64,000 nucleotides of DNA from JBOGNO01 sp050747245 (GCA_050747245.1 JBOGNO010000001.1:62001-126000); one strand, 5' to 3'. Counted from the stretch's first letter, positions 8,187 to 16,892 are shown. Numbers and translations: made by a program. The notes: generated from the letters alone by a model not told the origin.

Positions 8187-9026
8187 ATGGCGCGGCAGAG
8201 ACTCGGACAGCATTTTTTGGCAAACGAAAGCTGGCAGCGAAGAATTGCGGAGACGCTCGGCTGCTTCGCACCTGCGTCCAAGAGAGAAACCTGGATCGAG
8301 ATTGGCGCGGGACACGGCGAAATGACCCAGCACCTTGCGGGCAAGGGACGGCGGGTGGTGGCAATCGAGACGGACGCGCGGCTCGCTAAAGAACTGCGCA
8401 CACGCGCGGCCGAGTGGGCGTGTGTGGAAGTCGTGGAAGGGGATATTCTGAGGCTTGATCTCGAAAAAATTGCGGGAGGGAAATTCCACGTCTATGGAAA
8501 CCTGCCTTACTACATTACCTCTCCGATTCTGAAGCGACTTTTCGAGTTCGCCAATTCACTGCTCTCGATTCACATCGTAGTCCAATTGGAAGTGGCGGAG
8601 AGAATCGCGGCGCGGCCCGGCAGCCGCGACTACGGCTTCTTTTCCACCGTTTGCCAGTTTTATGCCTCGCCCGAACTGCTTTTCCGGATCCCGCCGGGCG
8701 CGTTTCGGCCGCCGCCCAAGGTCGCTTCGGCGCTGGTGCAAATGAGAATTCCTGGAGAGCGCGCATCGCTCGGCATTCAAAACGAGGGGGAGTTCTTGAA
8801 TTTTCTTGGGAGCTGCTTTGAGGCGAAACGAAAAACTCTGCGGAATAATCTCCGCGCGACCCTGCCCGCCCAGTGCGTCGCGGCGGCGCTCGCAGAATGC
8901 GGGGTGCGCTCCGACGCACGCGCCGAACAGCTTACGCTCACGCAATTTGCCACGCTCTTTCGCGAATTGACGAAGAATCAGACGAAAAAGGGGCCAGCGC
9001 GCACTGTGAACGACGAAACCACCTAG
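8187..9026 (+). CDS. rsmA: 16S rRNA (adenine1518-N6/adenine1519-N6)-dimethyltransferase
   Basis: RsmA (KsgA) dimethylates two adjacent adenines in helix 45 of 16S rRNA late in small-subunit assembly. The 279-residue product starts MARQRLGQHFLANE, the family's typical N-terminus, and carries the SAM-binding IEIGAGHGEMT, the acidic VEGDILRLD, and the catalytic NLPYYIT motif, then RIPPGAFRPPPKVASALV. The start ATG at 8187 is chosen because it produces the canonical N-terminus; the frame is open upstream across glgA on the other strand. It diverges from glgA. Confidence 0.96.
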   Translation: MARQRLGQHFLANESWQRRIAETLGCFAPASKRETWIEIGAGHGEMTQHLAGKGRRVVAIETDARLAKELRTRAAEWACVEVVEGDILRLDLEKIAGGKFHVYGNLPYYITSPILKRLFEFANSLLSIHIVVQLEVAERIAARPGSRDYGFFSTVCQFYASPELLFRIPPGAFRPPPKVASALVQMRIPGERASLGIQNEGEFLNFLGSCFEAKRKTLRNNLRATLPAQCVAAALAECGVRSDARAEQLTLTQFATLFRELTKNQTKKGPARTVNDETT

Positions 9027-9118
9027 TCGTCTGCCGCATCAATTGCCTTCGATTGTCAGGAAACAGAGGAGATTTCAGCTGCAGTGCCAAAACATTCTCA
9101 GGCGATAATCGAAGAGAT

Positions 9119-9928
9119 ATGACCAAGAGAATCTGGAAGACCTGCCATCTGTTCTTTTCAATTCTGATTGCGAGCTTAGTTTTGGGCTCGCCGGCTGAGG
9201 CACAGCAGCAACAGACGTCGCCGACTCCTGCCCAATCAGAGACGCAGAATACAACGCCGAAGAAGGACCAAGGCGATCAAGAGAATAAGCAACAGGGCAA
9301 TCAGTCCGGAAAGAGTCGCCTGGAAAAAGAGACGGGAACTGTCAACGACCGCATCTTCGAAGTAATGCCAAACTACGGGACGGTCGAAAGCGGCCGCACG
9401 CTACCCGCCATTTCCAGCAAGCAAAAGTTTCAGCTGGCGACCTCCGGCGTTTTTGATTATTTCACATACCCATTTATCGGGGCGCTCGCGGCAATTGGCC
9501 AAGCGCAAAATTCTCCGAAATCCTGGGGGCAGGGCTGGGGCGCCTATGGGAAACGATATGGGGCCTCGTTTGCCGACAATGGAATCGGCACGTACATGAC
9601 GACGGCCCTTTTTCCCAGCATTCTCAAGGACGATCCGCGCTACTACGAGATGCGAGAAGGCAGTTTTGGCCGGCGCGCGTTCTACTCGGTGGACCGGCTG
9701 TTTGTCACGCGCACAGATTCAGGCCGAAAGCGATTCAACTATTCGGAAATCATCGGCAATGCGGTGGCTGCGGGAGTCTCCAATATTTACCACGCGCCGG
9801 AGGATCGTACCGTAGGCCGAAACATGAGCACTTGGGGCATGCTGATCATGTGGGACGGAGTTTCCAACGCGATGAAGGAATTCTGGCCCGATATTCGCCG
9901 CAAAGTGTTTCACAAGCAATCGCCGTGA
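9119..9928 (+). CDS. Exported protein of unknown function, paralogue of the 13.7-kb gene
   Basis: About 269 residues. A signal peptide (FFSILIASLVLGSPAEA) is followed by a glutamine-, asparagine- and lysine-rich low-complexity linker (about 28-75), then a domain with AIGQAQNSPKSWGQGWGAYGKRYG, a TALFPSILKDDPRYYEM stretch, an FGRRAFYSVDRLFVTRTD segment and NAMKEFWPDI near the end. The same pattern occurs in the gene at 13746-14528, so the two are paralogues in one locus. I associate this family with acidobacteria but know no function; repeated aromatic/glycine patterns and export suggest an outer-membrane or periplasmic protein. The start ATG at 9119 sits shortly after AAGAGA. Confidence 0.75.
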   Translation: MTKRIWKTCHLFFSILIASLVLGSPAEAQQQQTSPTPAQSETQNTTPKKDQGDQENKQQGNQSGKSRLEKETGTVNDRIFEVMPNYGTVESGRTLPAISSKQKFQLATSGVFDYFTYPFIGALAAIGQAQNSPKSWGQGWGAYGKRYGASFADNGIGTYMTTALFPSILKDDPRYYEMREGSFGRRAFYSVDRLFVTRTDSGRKRFNYSEIIGNAVAAGVSNIYHAPEDRTVGRNMSTWGMLIMWDGVSNAMKEFWPDIRRKVFHKQSP

Positions 9929-9973
9929 GGCGATCTCGATAGACGCGGCCTCGCCATTCCAGCGAAGGTGCGG

Positions 9974-10705
9974 CTAAGACTCCCACAAAGTAGCGCGAAG
10001 GCGGTCGGGATAATCGCTCATGATGCCGTTCACGCCCGCGGCGGCGAGGGCGCGCATGTGCTCTGGCTCATTCACCGTCCACGCCACAACCTTCAAGTCG
10101 GCATCGTGCGCCTGCGCGATGATCTCTGGAGTGATCAAATCGGCCCGCGGGACGAGCTGCCGCACGCCGAGCGCCAGAGCGCGCTCGACTGCGGTTTCGA
10201 CGCCCGCGTCCACAAGCAGGCCGGTCATAAGCGTGGGATCCAACCGAAGGATGCCGGCGAGAGTTGCCGCATCGAACGCAAGTAGTACTGCGCGAGACGC
10301 CATTTGATGCTCCTTCAGCGCCAAAATCAGGCCGTGATGCATTCCGAACGCACCTTCAAATTTGATTTCCAGATAGGGCGTCAAATCCGCTTCGCAGGCG
10401 AAACCCAGGATCTCATCGAGTGTGGGAATTTTTTCGCCGGAAAATTTCGGGTCAAACCAAGAGCCGGCGTCGAGCGCCTGAAGGGATTCGAGAGAATGTT
10501 CGCGGACATTGCCGCGGCCGCTGGTGGTGCGTTCGAGCGAGAGATCGTGAATGGCCACAAAGCGGGCGTCGCGCGTGAGGTGCAGATCGGTTTCGAGGAA
10601 TTGCGCGCCCATGCTTGCGGCAAGACGAAATGCGGCCATGGTGTTTTCGGGTGCGTGGCCCGAAGCGCCGCGATGCGCGATGATCCAAGGCCTGTGCGCG
10701 CTCAT
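9974..10705 (-). CDS. Glycerophosphodiester phosphodiesterase
   Basis: A 243-residue GDPD-family enzyme that hydrolyses glycerophosphodiesters to sn-glycerol 3-phosphate and an alcohol. The catalytic core is complete: AHRGASGHAPENT with His11, FLETDLHLTRD with metal ligands Glu38 and Asp40, and HDLSLERTT with His53. The C-terminus contains the TIM-barrel strand phrases LKVVAWTVNEPEHM and GIMSDYPD. There is no signal peptide, so it is a cytoplasmic UgpQ-like form rather than periplasmic GlpQ. The gene converges on the exported protein at 9119-9928 with a 45-base gap. Confidence 0.93.
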   Translation of the reverse strand: MSAHRPWIIAHRGASGHAPENTMAAFRLAASMGAQFLETDLHLTRDARFVAIHDLSLERTTSGRGNVREHSLESLQALDAGSWFDPKFSGEKIPTLDEILGFACEADLTPYLEIKFEGAFGMHHGLILALKEHQMASRAVLLAFDAATLAGILRLDPTLMTGLLVDAGVETAVERALALGVRQLVPRADLITPEIIAQAHDADLKVVAWTVNEPEHMRALAAAGVNGIMSDYPDRLRATLWES

Positions 10706-10769
10706 GAGCGGCTATCGTAGCAGATATCCGCGAGTGCTCGCCCTCGCGCGGGTGAGGAGAAACTCCTGC

Positions 10770-12047
10770 TCAACCAGTCGGCATCTGTTGCTTCGCGCGA
10801 TGAAATGGAGCTGTCAGAGCCACAGCGGTCAGCAAGAGCACGGCTGGATCAATTGGGTGCCGATAGCGCAGCCAGACGTTTGTGACGTAGTAGAGCAAAG
10901 GATAAATCACGGGAAAGACAGCGAGAGGAACCGCATAGACGTTGCGCCTTCGATAGAGCACGATGATTCCTAGGAGCGCTCCTAGCCCTGCGAGCGTGTT
11001 GCCCAAAATCACGATGCGGACCAGAAGCGAGTCGGTATCCAGAAAACCCTTGAGCGGATTTTCTTTGCCGGTCCAGAAAAAAACAATGCGCCGTTCGGTG
11101 AGGATCAACTCCAAACAACGGTGCGTGCGAATGAATTGAATCGCTTTGCGCCATTTATCCTGCACGTAGGCGGTTTCACCCATGCGGACATAGCCCCGGA
11201 TTTCTGCGCGCTCAGGATCCGGTGGCGGCAGGACCGTGGATTGCGGATCATAATATTCGTTGTTGCCAAGCCACAAAGCCACGGGGAAATTTGATCGCAG
11301 AGGAACGAAGCGATGAAACACAGCGCAATTGCGCACGGTCCATGGCACGCAGCAGAGAATGACAACTCCTGCCGCCAACACAGGCGTGCTCCAGCGAAGC
11401 TTGCCTAGCTTCCAAGACCGATAGGCGGCCCATCCCAACAGGAATGGCAGTAAAGAACCCACTGATGGGTCCGTCATTAATGTGAATCCCCAAAGCAGAC
11501 CGTAAGCGCACCAGTCGCGCCATCGGTTTGATTCAGCGAGCGCGACAGTCGCCCACAAAATTGTTGCCGCCAGCAAGGCGGTGAGGGACGTGTCCCATAC
11601 CCATTCAAACGGAATGATGATGGCGTTGGGGAAAAGAGCCCAGAGCCACGCGGCGAGACTGGCTGCTCCCAGGCCGGCGATGCGTTTGCCGGCGAAGAAA
11701 ATTGGCACGCACGTGGCCGCAGAAAATAGGATGTTCAGAAAGACGACGGCAAAGAACGACCGCGGTGTATGGATTCCGAATATTCGAAACGATGCGGCGA
11801 CGATGATGGGATACACCGGCGTCAACCATGCTGTCGGTCCGGTATCTTCCCAAAATGGGGAGCCGAATCCGTGACCGAGAGCAATGGAGTAAGCAATATT
11901 GCCCGTTTCCTGCAGGAACGGCACGATTCCAATTAGGTCAGGCGGTATTTTACGCTCCTGGTCCCAAGCGAATCCCATCCGCATACCCAGCGCAAGAATG
12001 AGGATGAGCGGAAGGCAGGTAACAAGTTTTCGGAGCCGTTGGATCAT
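10770..12047 (-). CDS. Polytopic GT-C-type membrane glycosyltransferase, substrate unknown
   Basis: A 425-residue integral membrane protein with about ten hydrophobic segments spread across the whole length. An N-terminal transmembrane helix is followed by a loop with acidic and aromatic residues (GHGFGSPFWEDTGPTAWLTPVYP), the place where ArnT/PMT-type (GT39-like) enzymes keep catalytic acids, although here the first acidic cluster is WEDTGP rather than a plain DE pair. Such enzymes transfer sugars from polyprenyl-phosphate donors on the periplasmic face. No sugar-nucleotide or polyprenyl genes are adjacent, so donor and acceptor are unknown. Confidence 0.65.
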   Translation of the reverse strand: MIQRLRKLVTCLPLILILALGMRMGFAWDQERKIPPDLIGIVPFLQETGNIAYSIALGHGFGSPFWEDTGPTAWLTPVYPIIVAASFRIFGIHTPRSFFAVVFLNILFSAATCVPIFFAGKRIAGLGAASLAAWLWALFPNAIIIPFEWVWDTSLTALLAATILWATVALAESNRWRDWCAYGLLWGFTLMTDPSVGSLLPFLLGWAAYRSWKLGKLRWSTPVLAAGVVILCCVPWTVRNCAVFHRFVPLRSNFPVALWLGNNEYYDPQSTVLPPPDPERAEIRGYVRMGETAYVQDKWRKAIQFIRTHRCLELILTERRIVFFWTGKENPLKGFLDTDSLLVRIVILGNTLAGLGALLGIIVLYRRRNVYAVPLAVFPVIYPLLYYVTNVWLRYRHPIDPAVLLLTAVALTAPFHRAKQQMPTG

Positions 12048-12163
12048 CGCGAATCGTGCCTCAGAGTGTGACGCAAGCGCTCGGATCCCGGGTGCCTACC
12101 CCCTGAAATTGATCGAAAGTTTCGCCGGAGACATTGCGTGACTGCTACAGCAAACACGTACTC

Positions 12164-12172
12164 TGCTATAAT
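12164..12172 (+). promoter_or_regulatory. Extended -10 promoter positioned for leaderless transcription
   Basis: TGCTATAAT at 12164-12172 is a perfect extended -10 element (TGn plus TATAAT). The expected transcription start, about seven bases downstream, falls at 12179-12180, which is the A of the ATG of the next gene. There is no room for a ribosome binding site, and the -35 region (GCTACA) is weak, as is common for extended -10 promoters. Confidence 0.55.
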
Positions 12173-12179
12173 TTCGCCC

Positions 12180-13649
12180 ATGAAACCATCACTCGTTCGT
12201 CCGTTGTCGATCATCGGCATCCTGAGCTTGCTCGCATCCTCTGCCCCGCCAACTTGGGCAACTTGTGGCGGGGGCGGTGGCGGAGGCATGGGAGGAATGG
12301 GCTCTGGCTCAATGTCCAGCGAGCAGGTCTACCGCGTGCCCTGGCGCTTGATTAAGCCCGATGACCCGCCACTCAGTGGGGGACTCGCTCTCTACTGGTT
12401 CCCGACCGGAAATGAGGAGATGAGAAATTCGAGCCTGCTAAATTCGCGCACGCTTTCTATTTACGCGGCGCAATGCGTGACCATGGGTGTGGTGGACGCG
12501 CGCACGCCGCTCGGACAGAAGTTCGCGGCGAGCGAGAAACTTCCGGTGGCCGTTCTGGCCGCGCCGGATGGAACCGTCGTCGGCAAGGCCGAAAACAAAG
12601 ACGGCTATCTCCGAGTGGATCAGGTGGAAAAGCTGGTCCAGGGCGAGATGAAGAAGCGCGAAGACGGGATCAAGGAACTGATGGAAGACGCGAAGACTCA
12701 GTCCAAGTCGGGAGACAATCAGAAGGCCATTGCCGAATACCGTGCCGTCCTCGACCAAAGGTGCATGTTCCCCGGCAAGGCCAAAGATGCCGCCAAAGCT
12801 CTCAAGAAGCTGGGCGTAAATGATGTGGGTCAACTATTTGACGCGCCGATCCTTGAGCCGCGGCGGAGCGCACGGATCGAGCGCACCATGGTCCGCGGCC
12901 TGCGTGCAGAAAACGCAGCGCGGTATCGCGAAGCCGAGCGGCTCTATGCGGAAGCGCATCATCTGGACCCCGCCGACGCGGTTCCCCTGCGCTACCTCGG
13001 CGAACTTCATCGCCACCACACCGGCGAGTGGGACAAAGCGCGCACAGATTTCAGCGCGATCCTGGCCATGCCGGCAGACCCGCTATCGCGTGCGGTCGCT
13101 CTGCACGGTCTTGGGAAGATGACGATTCACGACGGGGATTTCAAAAAGGGCCTGTCTCTGATGGAAAGCTCCGTCGAGACCTACCCCATTGCTCTCGCCT
13201 ACCGAAATCTTGCGGTTTACTGGAATTCTGAGGGTGACTTTGCGAAGGCAAATCATTTCGTCGAAGAAGCGCTCGCCCTCGATCCAGCCGACCCGTACAA
13301 TTTGGTCTTTGCCGCGACGTTTATGGCAGGCAATGGACATGGTGAAGAAGCCCTGAAGATCGCTCGCGAGAACGCGTCCCTTCTTCCCGCTTCTTATAAT
13401 CTGGCAGCCATTTACGCCCAGACGGGTCAGCGCGAGAAGGCGCTGGAATTCTTGCATCGCCACTTCTTCGAATACGAACGCTTTCAGGCGGTGCGGAGCG
13501 AAGAGATGATGGAGGCGCGCGTGGATGCCGTCTTTTCTTCGCTGCGGGATGATCCCGCGTTCGTCGCACTCACGAGCGGAGCCGACGGCAAATTGGACGC
13601 GTCCCAAAGCATGGGCGCACACGTGCGGTCGGCAGGTTCTCGAGATTAG
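12180..13649 (+). CDS. Exported thioredoxin-like/TPR protein, function unknown
   Basis: About 489 residues. A signal peptide (roughly 1-27) ends in WATCGGGG, followed by a glycine/methionine-rich stretch; the Cys could be a lipidation site but the preceding residues are a poor lipobox. Residues about 35-165 look like a thioredoxin fold without a CxxC pair (KLPVAVLAAPDGTVVGKAE, then a helix ending at the VEKLVQ segment). The rest is tetratricopeptide-like helical repeats, including ADAVPLRYLGELHRHH, LAYRNLAVYWNSEGDFAKA and SYNLAAIYAQTGQREKALE. A protein-interaction or assembly role in the envelope is likely; nothing more specific is visible. It ends near a 15-bp inverted repeat. Confidence 0.75.
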   Translation: MKPSLVRPLSIIGILSLLASSAPPTWATCGGGGGGGMGGMGSGSMSSEQVYRVPWRLIKPDDPPLSGGLALYWFPTGNEEMRNSSLLNSRTLSIYAAQCVTMGVVDARTPLGQKFAASEKLPVAVLAAPDGTVVGKAENKDGYLRVDQVEKLVQGEMKKREDGIKELMEDAKTQSKSGDNQKAIAEYRAVLDQRCMFPGKAKDAAKALKKLGVNDVGQLFDAPILEPRRSARIERTMVRGLRAENAARYREAERLYAEAHHLDPADAVPLRYLGELHRHHTGEWDKARTDFSAILAMPADPLSRAVALHGLGKMTIHDGDFKKGLSLMESSVETYPIALAYRNLAVYWNSEGDFAKANHFVEEALALDPADPYNLVFAATFMAGNGHGEEALKIARENASLLPASYNLAAIYAQTGQREKALEFLHRHFFEYERFQAVRSEEMMEARVDAVFSSLRDDPAFVALTSGADGKLDASQSMGAHVRSAGSRD

Positions 13650-13681
13650 TTCCCCGCGTTGCACTCACGATTGAAGTGTTT

Positions 13682-13749
13682 CTAACGCCAGTGCGCAAGC
13701 GGAAATCACGTCAGAAAATTTTCGCCGTTCGATGCGCGACTGGCGTTAG
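13682..13749. repeat. Near-perfect 15-bp inverted repeat between convergent genes
   Basis: CTAACGCCAGTGCGC at 13682-13696 is complementary, apart from one inserted base, to GCGCGACTGGCGTTAG at 13734-13749, with a 37-base loop. The second arm overlaps the stop codon of the minus-strand gene. It may act as a bidirectional terminator, although the loop is long and no T run follows; it could instead be a remnant of a small mobile repeat. Confidence 0.5.
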
Positions 13750-14528
13750 GGGCGCGATGGAGGAACGGTGCCCGGGTCCGATTGTGGCGAAGGCGCCAGC
13801 TTGGAAATTCGCAAGTCCTTGAAAATCGTCGGCCAGTATTCCTTCAGCAAGTTATTGGCAGTGCTCAAGCCGATGCGGATGCCGTAGCGGCTAAACGTCT
13901 TTCCCGCAGTTCGCTCGTTGTCCGGAAGATAGGCGTTCGCTAGACCTTCAGCAGCGAGCGGTCCCAAAATCCCCGAAAGATTGAATGCTTCTCCGCCGGC
14001 ATCGGTGCGCGTCAGCACAATTCGGCTCAGAGCGTAGCCGACCTTCCGCCCAAACGTGTCGTGGTACAAAACAAAGTAGCGCGGATCATGGTGAAGCAGC
14101 GAGGGCAGAAGGAATGTGCCGAAAAAATGGTTTGAGGCGTTGCTAGCCATCGAAGACCCATACCGTTTGGCGAATCCTCCGGCCTCCTGGCCGTATCCGG
14201 GCAGCGAATTCCTGGCCTGGCCGATGCCCGCTCCAAATGCTGAACTCAGGAATGTGGAAGGCGCGATGCTTTCGTCCGCGAAGAGCTCGAACTTCTGCGT
14301 ACGTGTGAGCGGTCCTCTGTCCGCCGCAAGCTCGGGAAAAAACAAAGATTTTCTCTCAAGAACTCCCAGTGTGGAGCGAAATGGCTTTTTCTCCGCCTTC
14401 TGAGATGAGTCTTTCGCACTCTGCTGTGGAACCGGAGCGTCCGGCAGAACTCTTCCCGACTGCGCTTCCTGAGCCAGCACAACAGGGCTCGAAAGCAAGA
14501 CGAGCAAGGCAAGGCGCACTATATTCAT
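13746..14528 (-). CDS. Exported protein of unknown function, paralogue of the 9.1-kb gene
   Basis: About 260 residues. The chosen ATG at 14528 opens directly into a signal peptide (MNIVRLALLVLLSSPVVLAQ); an in-frame ATG 36 bases upstream would add 12 residues, and neither has a convincing ribosome binding site. After a low-complexity linker the domain shows GAGIGQARNSLPGYGQEAGGF, a LLPSLLHHDPRYF stretch, an RIVLTRTDAGGEAFN segment and NNLLKEYWPTIFKDL. These align in order with the protein at 9119-9928. Function unknown; export and conserved aromatic/glycine blocks suggest an envelope role. Confidence 0.72.
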   Translation of the reverse strand: MNIVRLALLVLLSSPVVLAQEAQSGRVLPDAPVPQQSAKDSSQKAEKKPFRSTLGVLERKSLFFPELAADRGPLTRTQKFELFADESIAPSTFLSSAFGAGIGQARNSLPGYGQEAGGFAKRYGSSMASNASNHFFGTFLLPSLLHHDPRYFVLYHDTFGRKVGYALSRIVLTRTDAGGEAFNLSGILGPLAAEGLANAYLPDNERTAGKTFSRYGIRIGLSTANNLLKEYWPTIFKDLRISKLAPSPQSDPGTVPPSRP

Positions 14529-15127
14529 GCTCCAATCCGGCAGGTGTTCAAGTATCCGAATCATGCTGTCTCGCTTTCGACTCTACCGCGGAAGATAGAT
14601 GGATTCTTCTCCCGCGAGCCAGCCATACACATCAATTGGCTTGCGGGGGAATCACGCGACCCAATCGTGCCTTTGGTGGTCTTTAAAACCGCGGCAATTC
14701 TAGCACGCTGGCTGTTCGCAACCTACAAGCGGATCCAAATCCATCCGAGGCAACCGGCAAAATGACCCGACTTGGCGAGTACCATTGGCTTCTGGCCCGA
14801 TGGGACTAGAACCGCTTCGAAATGTGCCGCGATTCTCCATACAAGCAAATCCTCCGCAGACTATGTGCAAAAAAATAGTGCTCCTCGGAATTCCAATTCG
14901 TGTTGTGCCGGGCTCTCATGCCTCTCAAACAACTGAAAACAATGCGAATGTTAATTCTCTCCGATTTCCGCGATTGGCCGCTCAATTGCCGTTTGTTATT
15001 GCGCACGAAACGGTGAACCATGGCGGAATTCGGCTTTCACATCAATCCAGCCCTCTTCGCGGCCGCAAACTCGCAACGGCGAGTTCACATATTTGTGAAT
15101 TCTCACGCGGGTTCTTCGGAGGAGACG
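14529..15127. other. Intergenic region upstream of aceA
   Basis: About 600 bases between divergent genes, with no credible coding frame. The distal 430 bases hold nothing I can name. The last 60 bases before aceA hold a tight cluster of inverted repeats (listed separately) and a good ribosome binding site. A frame open from 15020 merges into aceA but has no ribosome binding site and would place those palindromes inside coding sequence. Confidence 0.55.
15068..15099 (+). promoter_or_regulatory. Overlapping palindromes upstream of aceA (possible operator or mRNA hairpins)
   Basis: AACTCGC-aacg-GCGAGTT (15068-15085) is a perfect 7-bp stem with a 4-base loop. It shares two bases with TTCACA-tatt-TGTGAA (15084-15099), a perfect 16-bp palindrome of the size bound by dimeric helix-turn-helix repressors. 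A further GTGA-attc-TCAC follows at once. All lie 28-60 bases before the aceA ATG. They could be an operator that controls glyoxylate-shunt expression or structure in the 5' untranslated region. Confidence 0.45.
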
Positions 15128-16510
15128 ATGCCAAGGAACGGACACCGCCCCCGGACCGCAAGGAAAGGTAGCGCCAACACGCGCTGGGAAGGAATCACGC
15201 GGCCCTATTCGCCTGCCGAGGTCGAAAAGCTGCGCGGAACGATTCGCGTCGAATACACTCTGGCGCGCCTCGGAGCGGAACGATTGTGGAATCTCCTTCA
15301 TGAAGAACCGTACGTTCCGGCGCTCGGAGCCATGAGCGGAAATCAAGCTATTGAACAAGTGCAGGCCGGTTTGAAGGCAATCTACGTGAGTGGGTGGCAA
15401 GTGGCCGCCGACGCCAACGGCGCGGGCGAAATGTATCCCGATCAGAGTCTCTATCCCGCCGACAGCGCTCCGAAGCTCGTCCGCCGCATCAATAATGCTT
15501 TACAGCGCGCCGACCAGATTGACCACAGCGAAGGCCGCCATGACACGAATTGGTACGCACCGCTGATCGCCGATGCCGAAGCGGGGTTCGGCGGCCCGCT
15601 GAACGCTTTCGAGCTGATGAAAGCCATGATTGACGCGGGAGCGGCGGCTGTTCACTTCGAAGACCAGCTTTCTTCGGTGAAAAAGTGTGGACATATGGGC
15701 GGCAAAGTCGTTGTGCCGACCGGCGAATTCATTCAGAAGCTAGTCTCTGCCCGGCTCGCGGCCGACGTTCTGGGTGTGCCAACCATTTTGATTGCACGCA
15801 CGGACGCCAACAGCGCCGGCTTGATTCGCAGCGATTTCGACGAGCGCGATCGTCGCTTTCTTACCGGCGAACGAACTCCGGAGGGCGATTATGTTTTCCG
15901 CGGAGGCCTAGATGCCGCGATCGCCCGCGGACTTGCCTACGCGCCGTATGCCGACTTGCTCTGGTGCGAGACGGCCAGCCCGGATATCGAGGAGGCGCGG
16001 CGCTTCGCCGAGGCCATCCACGCGCAATTCCCCGGCAAGCTGCTGGCCTACAATTGCTCCTCATCATTCAACTGGAAAAAGAAGCTCGATGCGGATAGTC
16101 TGGCGAGTTTTCAAAAGGATCTGGCGGCCATGGGCTACAAATTCCAGTTTGTTACGCTGGCCGGGTTCCATGCGCTGAATCTCACGATGTTCGAGCTCGC
16201 TCTCGACTATCGCCAGCACGGCATGTCCGCCTATTCGCGAATGCAGGAAGAGGAATTCCGGCTGCAGAACGATGCGGGCTTTCGTGCCGTGACACACCAG
16301 CGCTTTGTAGGCGCGGGCTACTTCGACGAAGTCACGCAGGTGATTGCCGGCGGAAACTCGAGCGTTACCGCCCTGCCCGGTTCTACCGAGGAAGCGCAAT
16401 TTGCCGAGCACGCATCGAATGGGCAGAACGGGCACAAGGAAATGCCTCGAAACGCCAGGCCCTTCCGGCCGGTGAACGTTTCGCGGCCCAGAGCTTCGCG
16501 AACGATGTAA
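15128..16510 (+). CDS. aceA: Isocitrate lyase
   Basis: Isocitrate lyase splits isocitrate to succinate and glyoxylate, the first glyoxylate-shunt step, which allows growth on acetate or fatty acids. The 460-residue product has the catalytic KKCGHMGGK with Cys187, upstream IADAEAGFGG (Mg-binding) and AAVHFEDQ, then LIARTDANSA and YNCSSSFNWKK. ATG at 15128 is chosen because GGAGG lies six bases upstream and the protein then begins near family length; an ATG at 15020 would add 36 residues lacking family character. The C-terminal 45 residues are polar and unlike the core. No malate synthase gene lies in the window. Confidence 0.95.
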   Translation: MPRNGHRPRTARKGSANTRWEGITRPYSPAEVEKLRGTIRVEYTLARLGAERLWNLLHEEPYVPALGAMSGNQAIEQVQAGLKAIYVSGWQVAADANGAGEMYPDQSLYPADSAPKLVRRINNALQRADQIDHSEGRHDTNWYAPLIADAEAGFGGPLNAFELMKAMIDAGAAAVHFEDQLSSVKKCGHMGGKVVVPTGEFIQKLVSARLAADVLGVPTILIARTDANSAGLIRSDFDERDRRFLTGERTPEGDYVFRGGLDAAIARGLAYAPYADLLWCETASPDIEEARRFAEAIHAQFPGKLLAYNCSSSFNWKKKLDADSLASFQKDLAAMGYKFQFVTLAGFHALNLTMFELALDYRQHGMSAYSRMQEEEFRLQNDAGFRAVTHQRFVGAGYFDEVTQVIAGGNSSVTALPGSTEEAQFAEHASNGQNGHKEMPRNARPFRPVNVSRPRASRTM

Positions 16511-16538
16511 GAGCGGACGGGAAAATCAGGAGGGGGAT

Positions 16539-16892
16539 GTGGCCCTGTTCATAGCATTGATCGTAGCCGTGGTCGTCACGCAGATTTGCTTTGACATGCG
16601 CGAATCTCAGCGCCAGTGGGCGCTGCCTTCCTGGGCGCGCGGGATTGCCGTCGCCGGAATCCTCGGCGCGTTTATTACCGTCGTTGCTTCGATGACTTCC
16701 GCAGCCATTCAGGGTGCCGGCCGCGGGCCTTCCGTTCTCGGCGCCGTTTTCTTCTGGCCGCAACTGACGTTCATGCTCCTCGGCCTGGGACTGGTTGTGC
16801 TTGCCGTGCTTAAAAAGCGCTTGCGTTTCTTTTTGATCCTCGCGGCCCTGCTCGTTGTTGCCTTCTGGGTCGGTTTCGCCTTCGCTTCCTGA
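16539..16892 (+). CDS. Small four-helix membrane protein, function unknown
   Basis: A 117-residue protein starting at GTG 16539, with AGGAGGGGG directly upstream (a very strong ribosome binding site). Hydrophobicity indicates four transmembrane helices, roughly residues 2-17, 34-55, 66-88 and 94-114, joined by short loops; the loop after helix 1 is charged (CFDMRESQRQ). It begins 28 bases after the aceA stop and is probably co-transcribed with it. I recognise no family and assign no function. Confidence 0.65.
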   Translation: MALFIALIVAVVVTQICFDMRESQRQWALPSWARGIAVAGILGAFITVVASMTSAAIQGAGRGPSVLGAVFFWPQLTFMLLGLGLVVLAVLKKRLRFFLILAALLVVAFWVGFAFAS

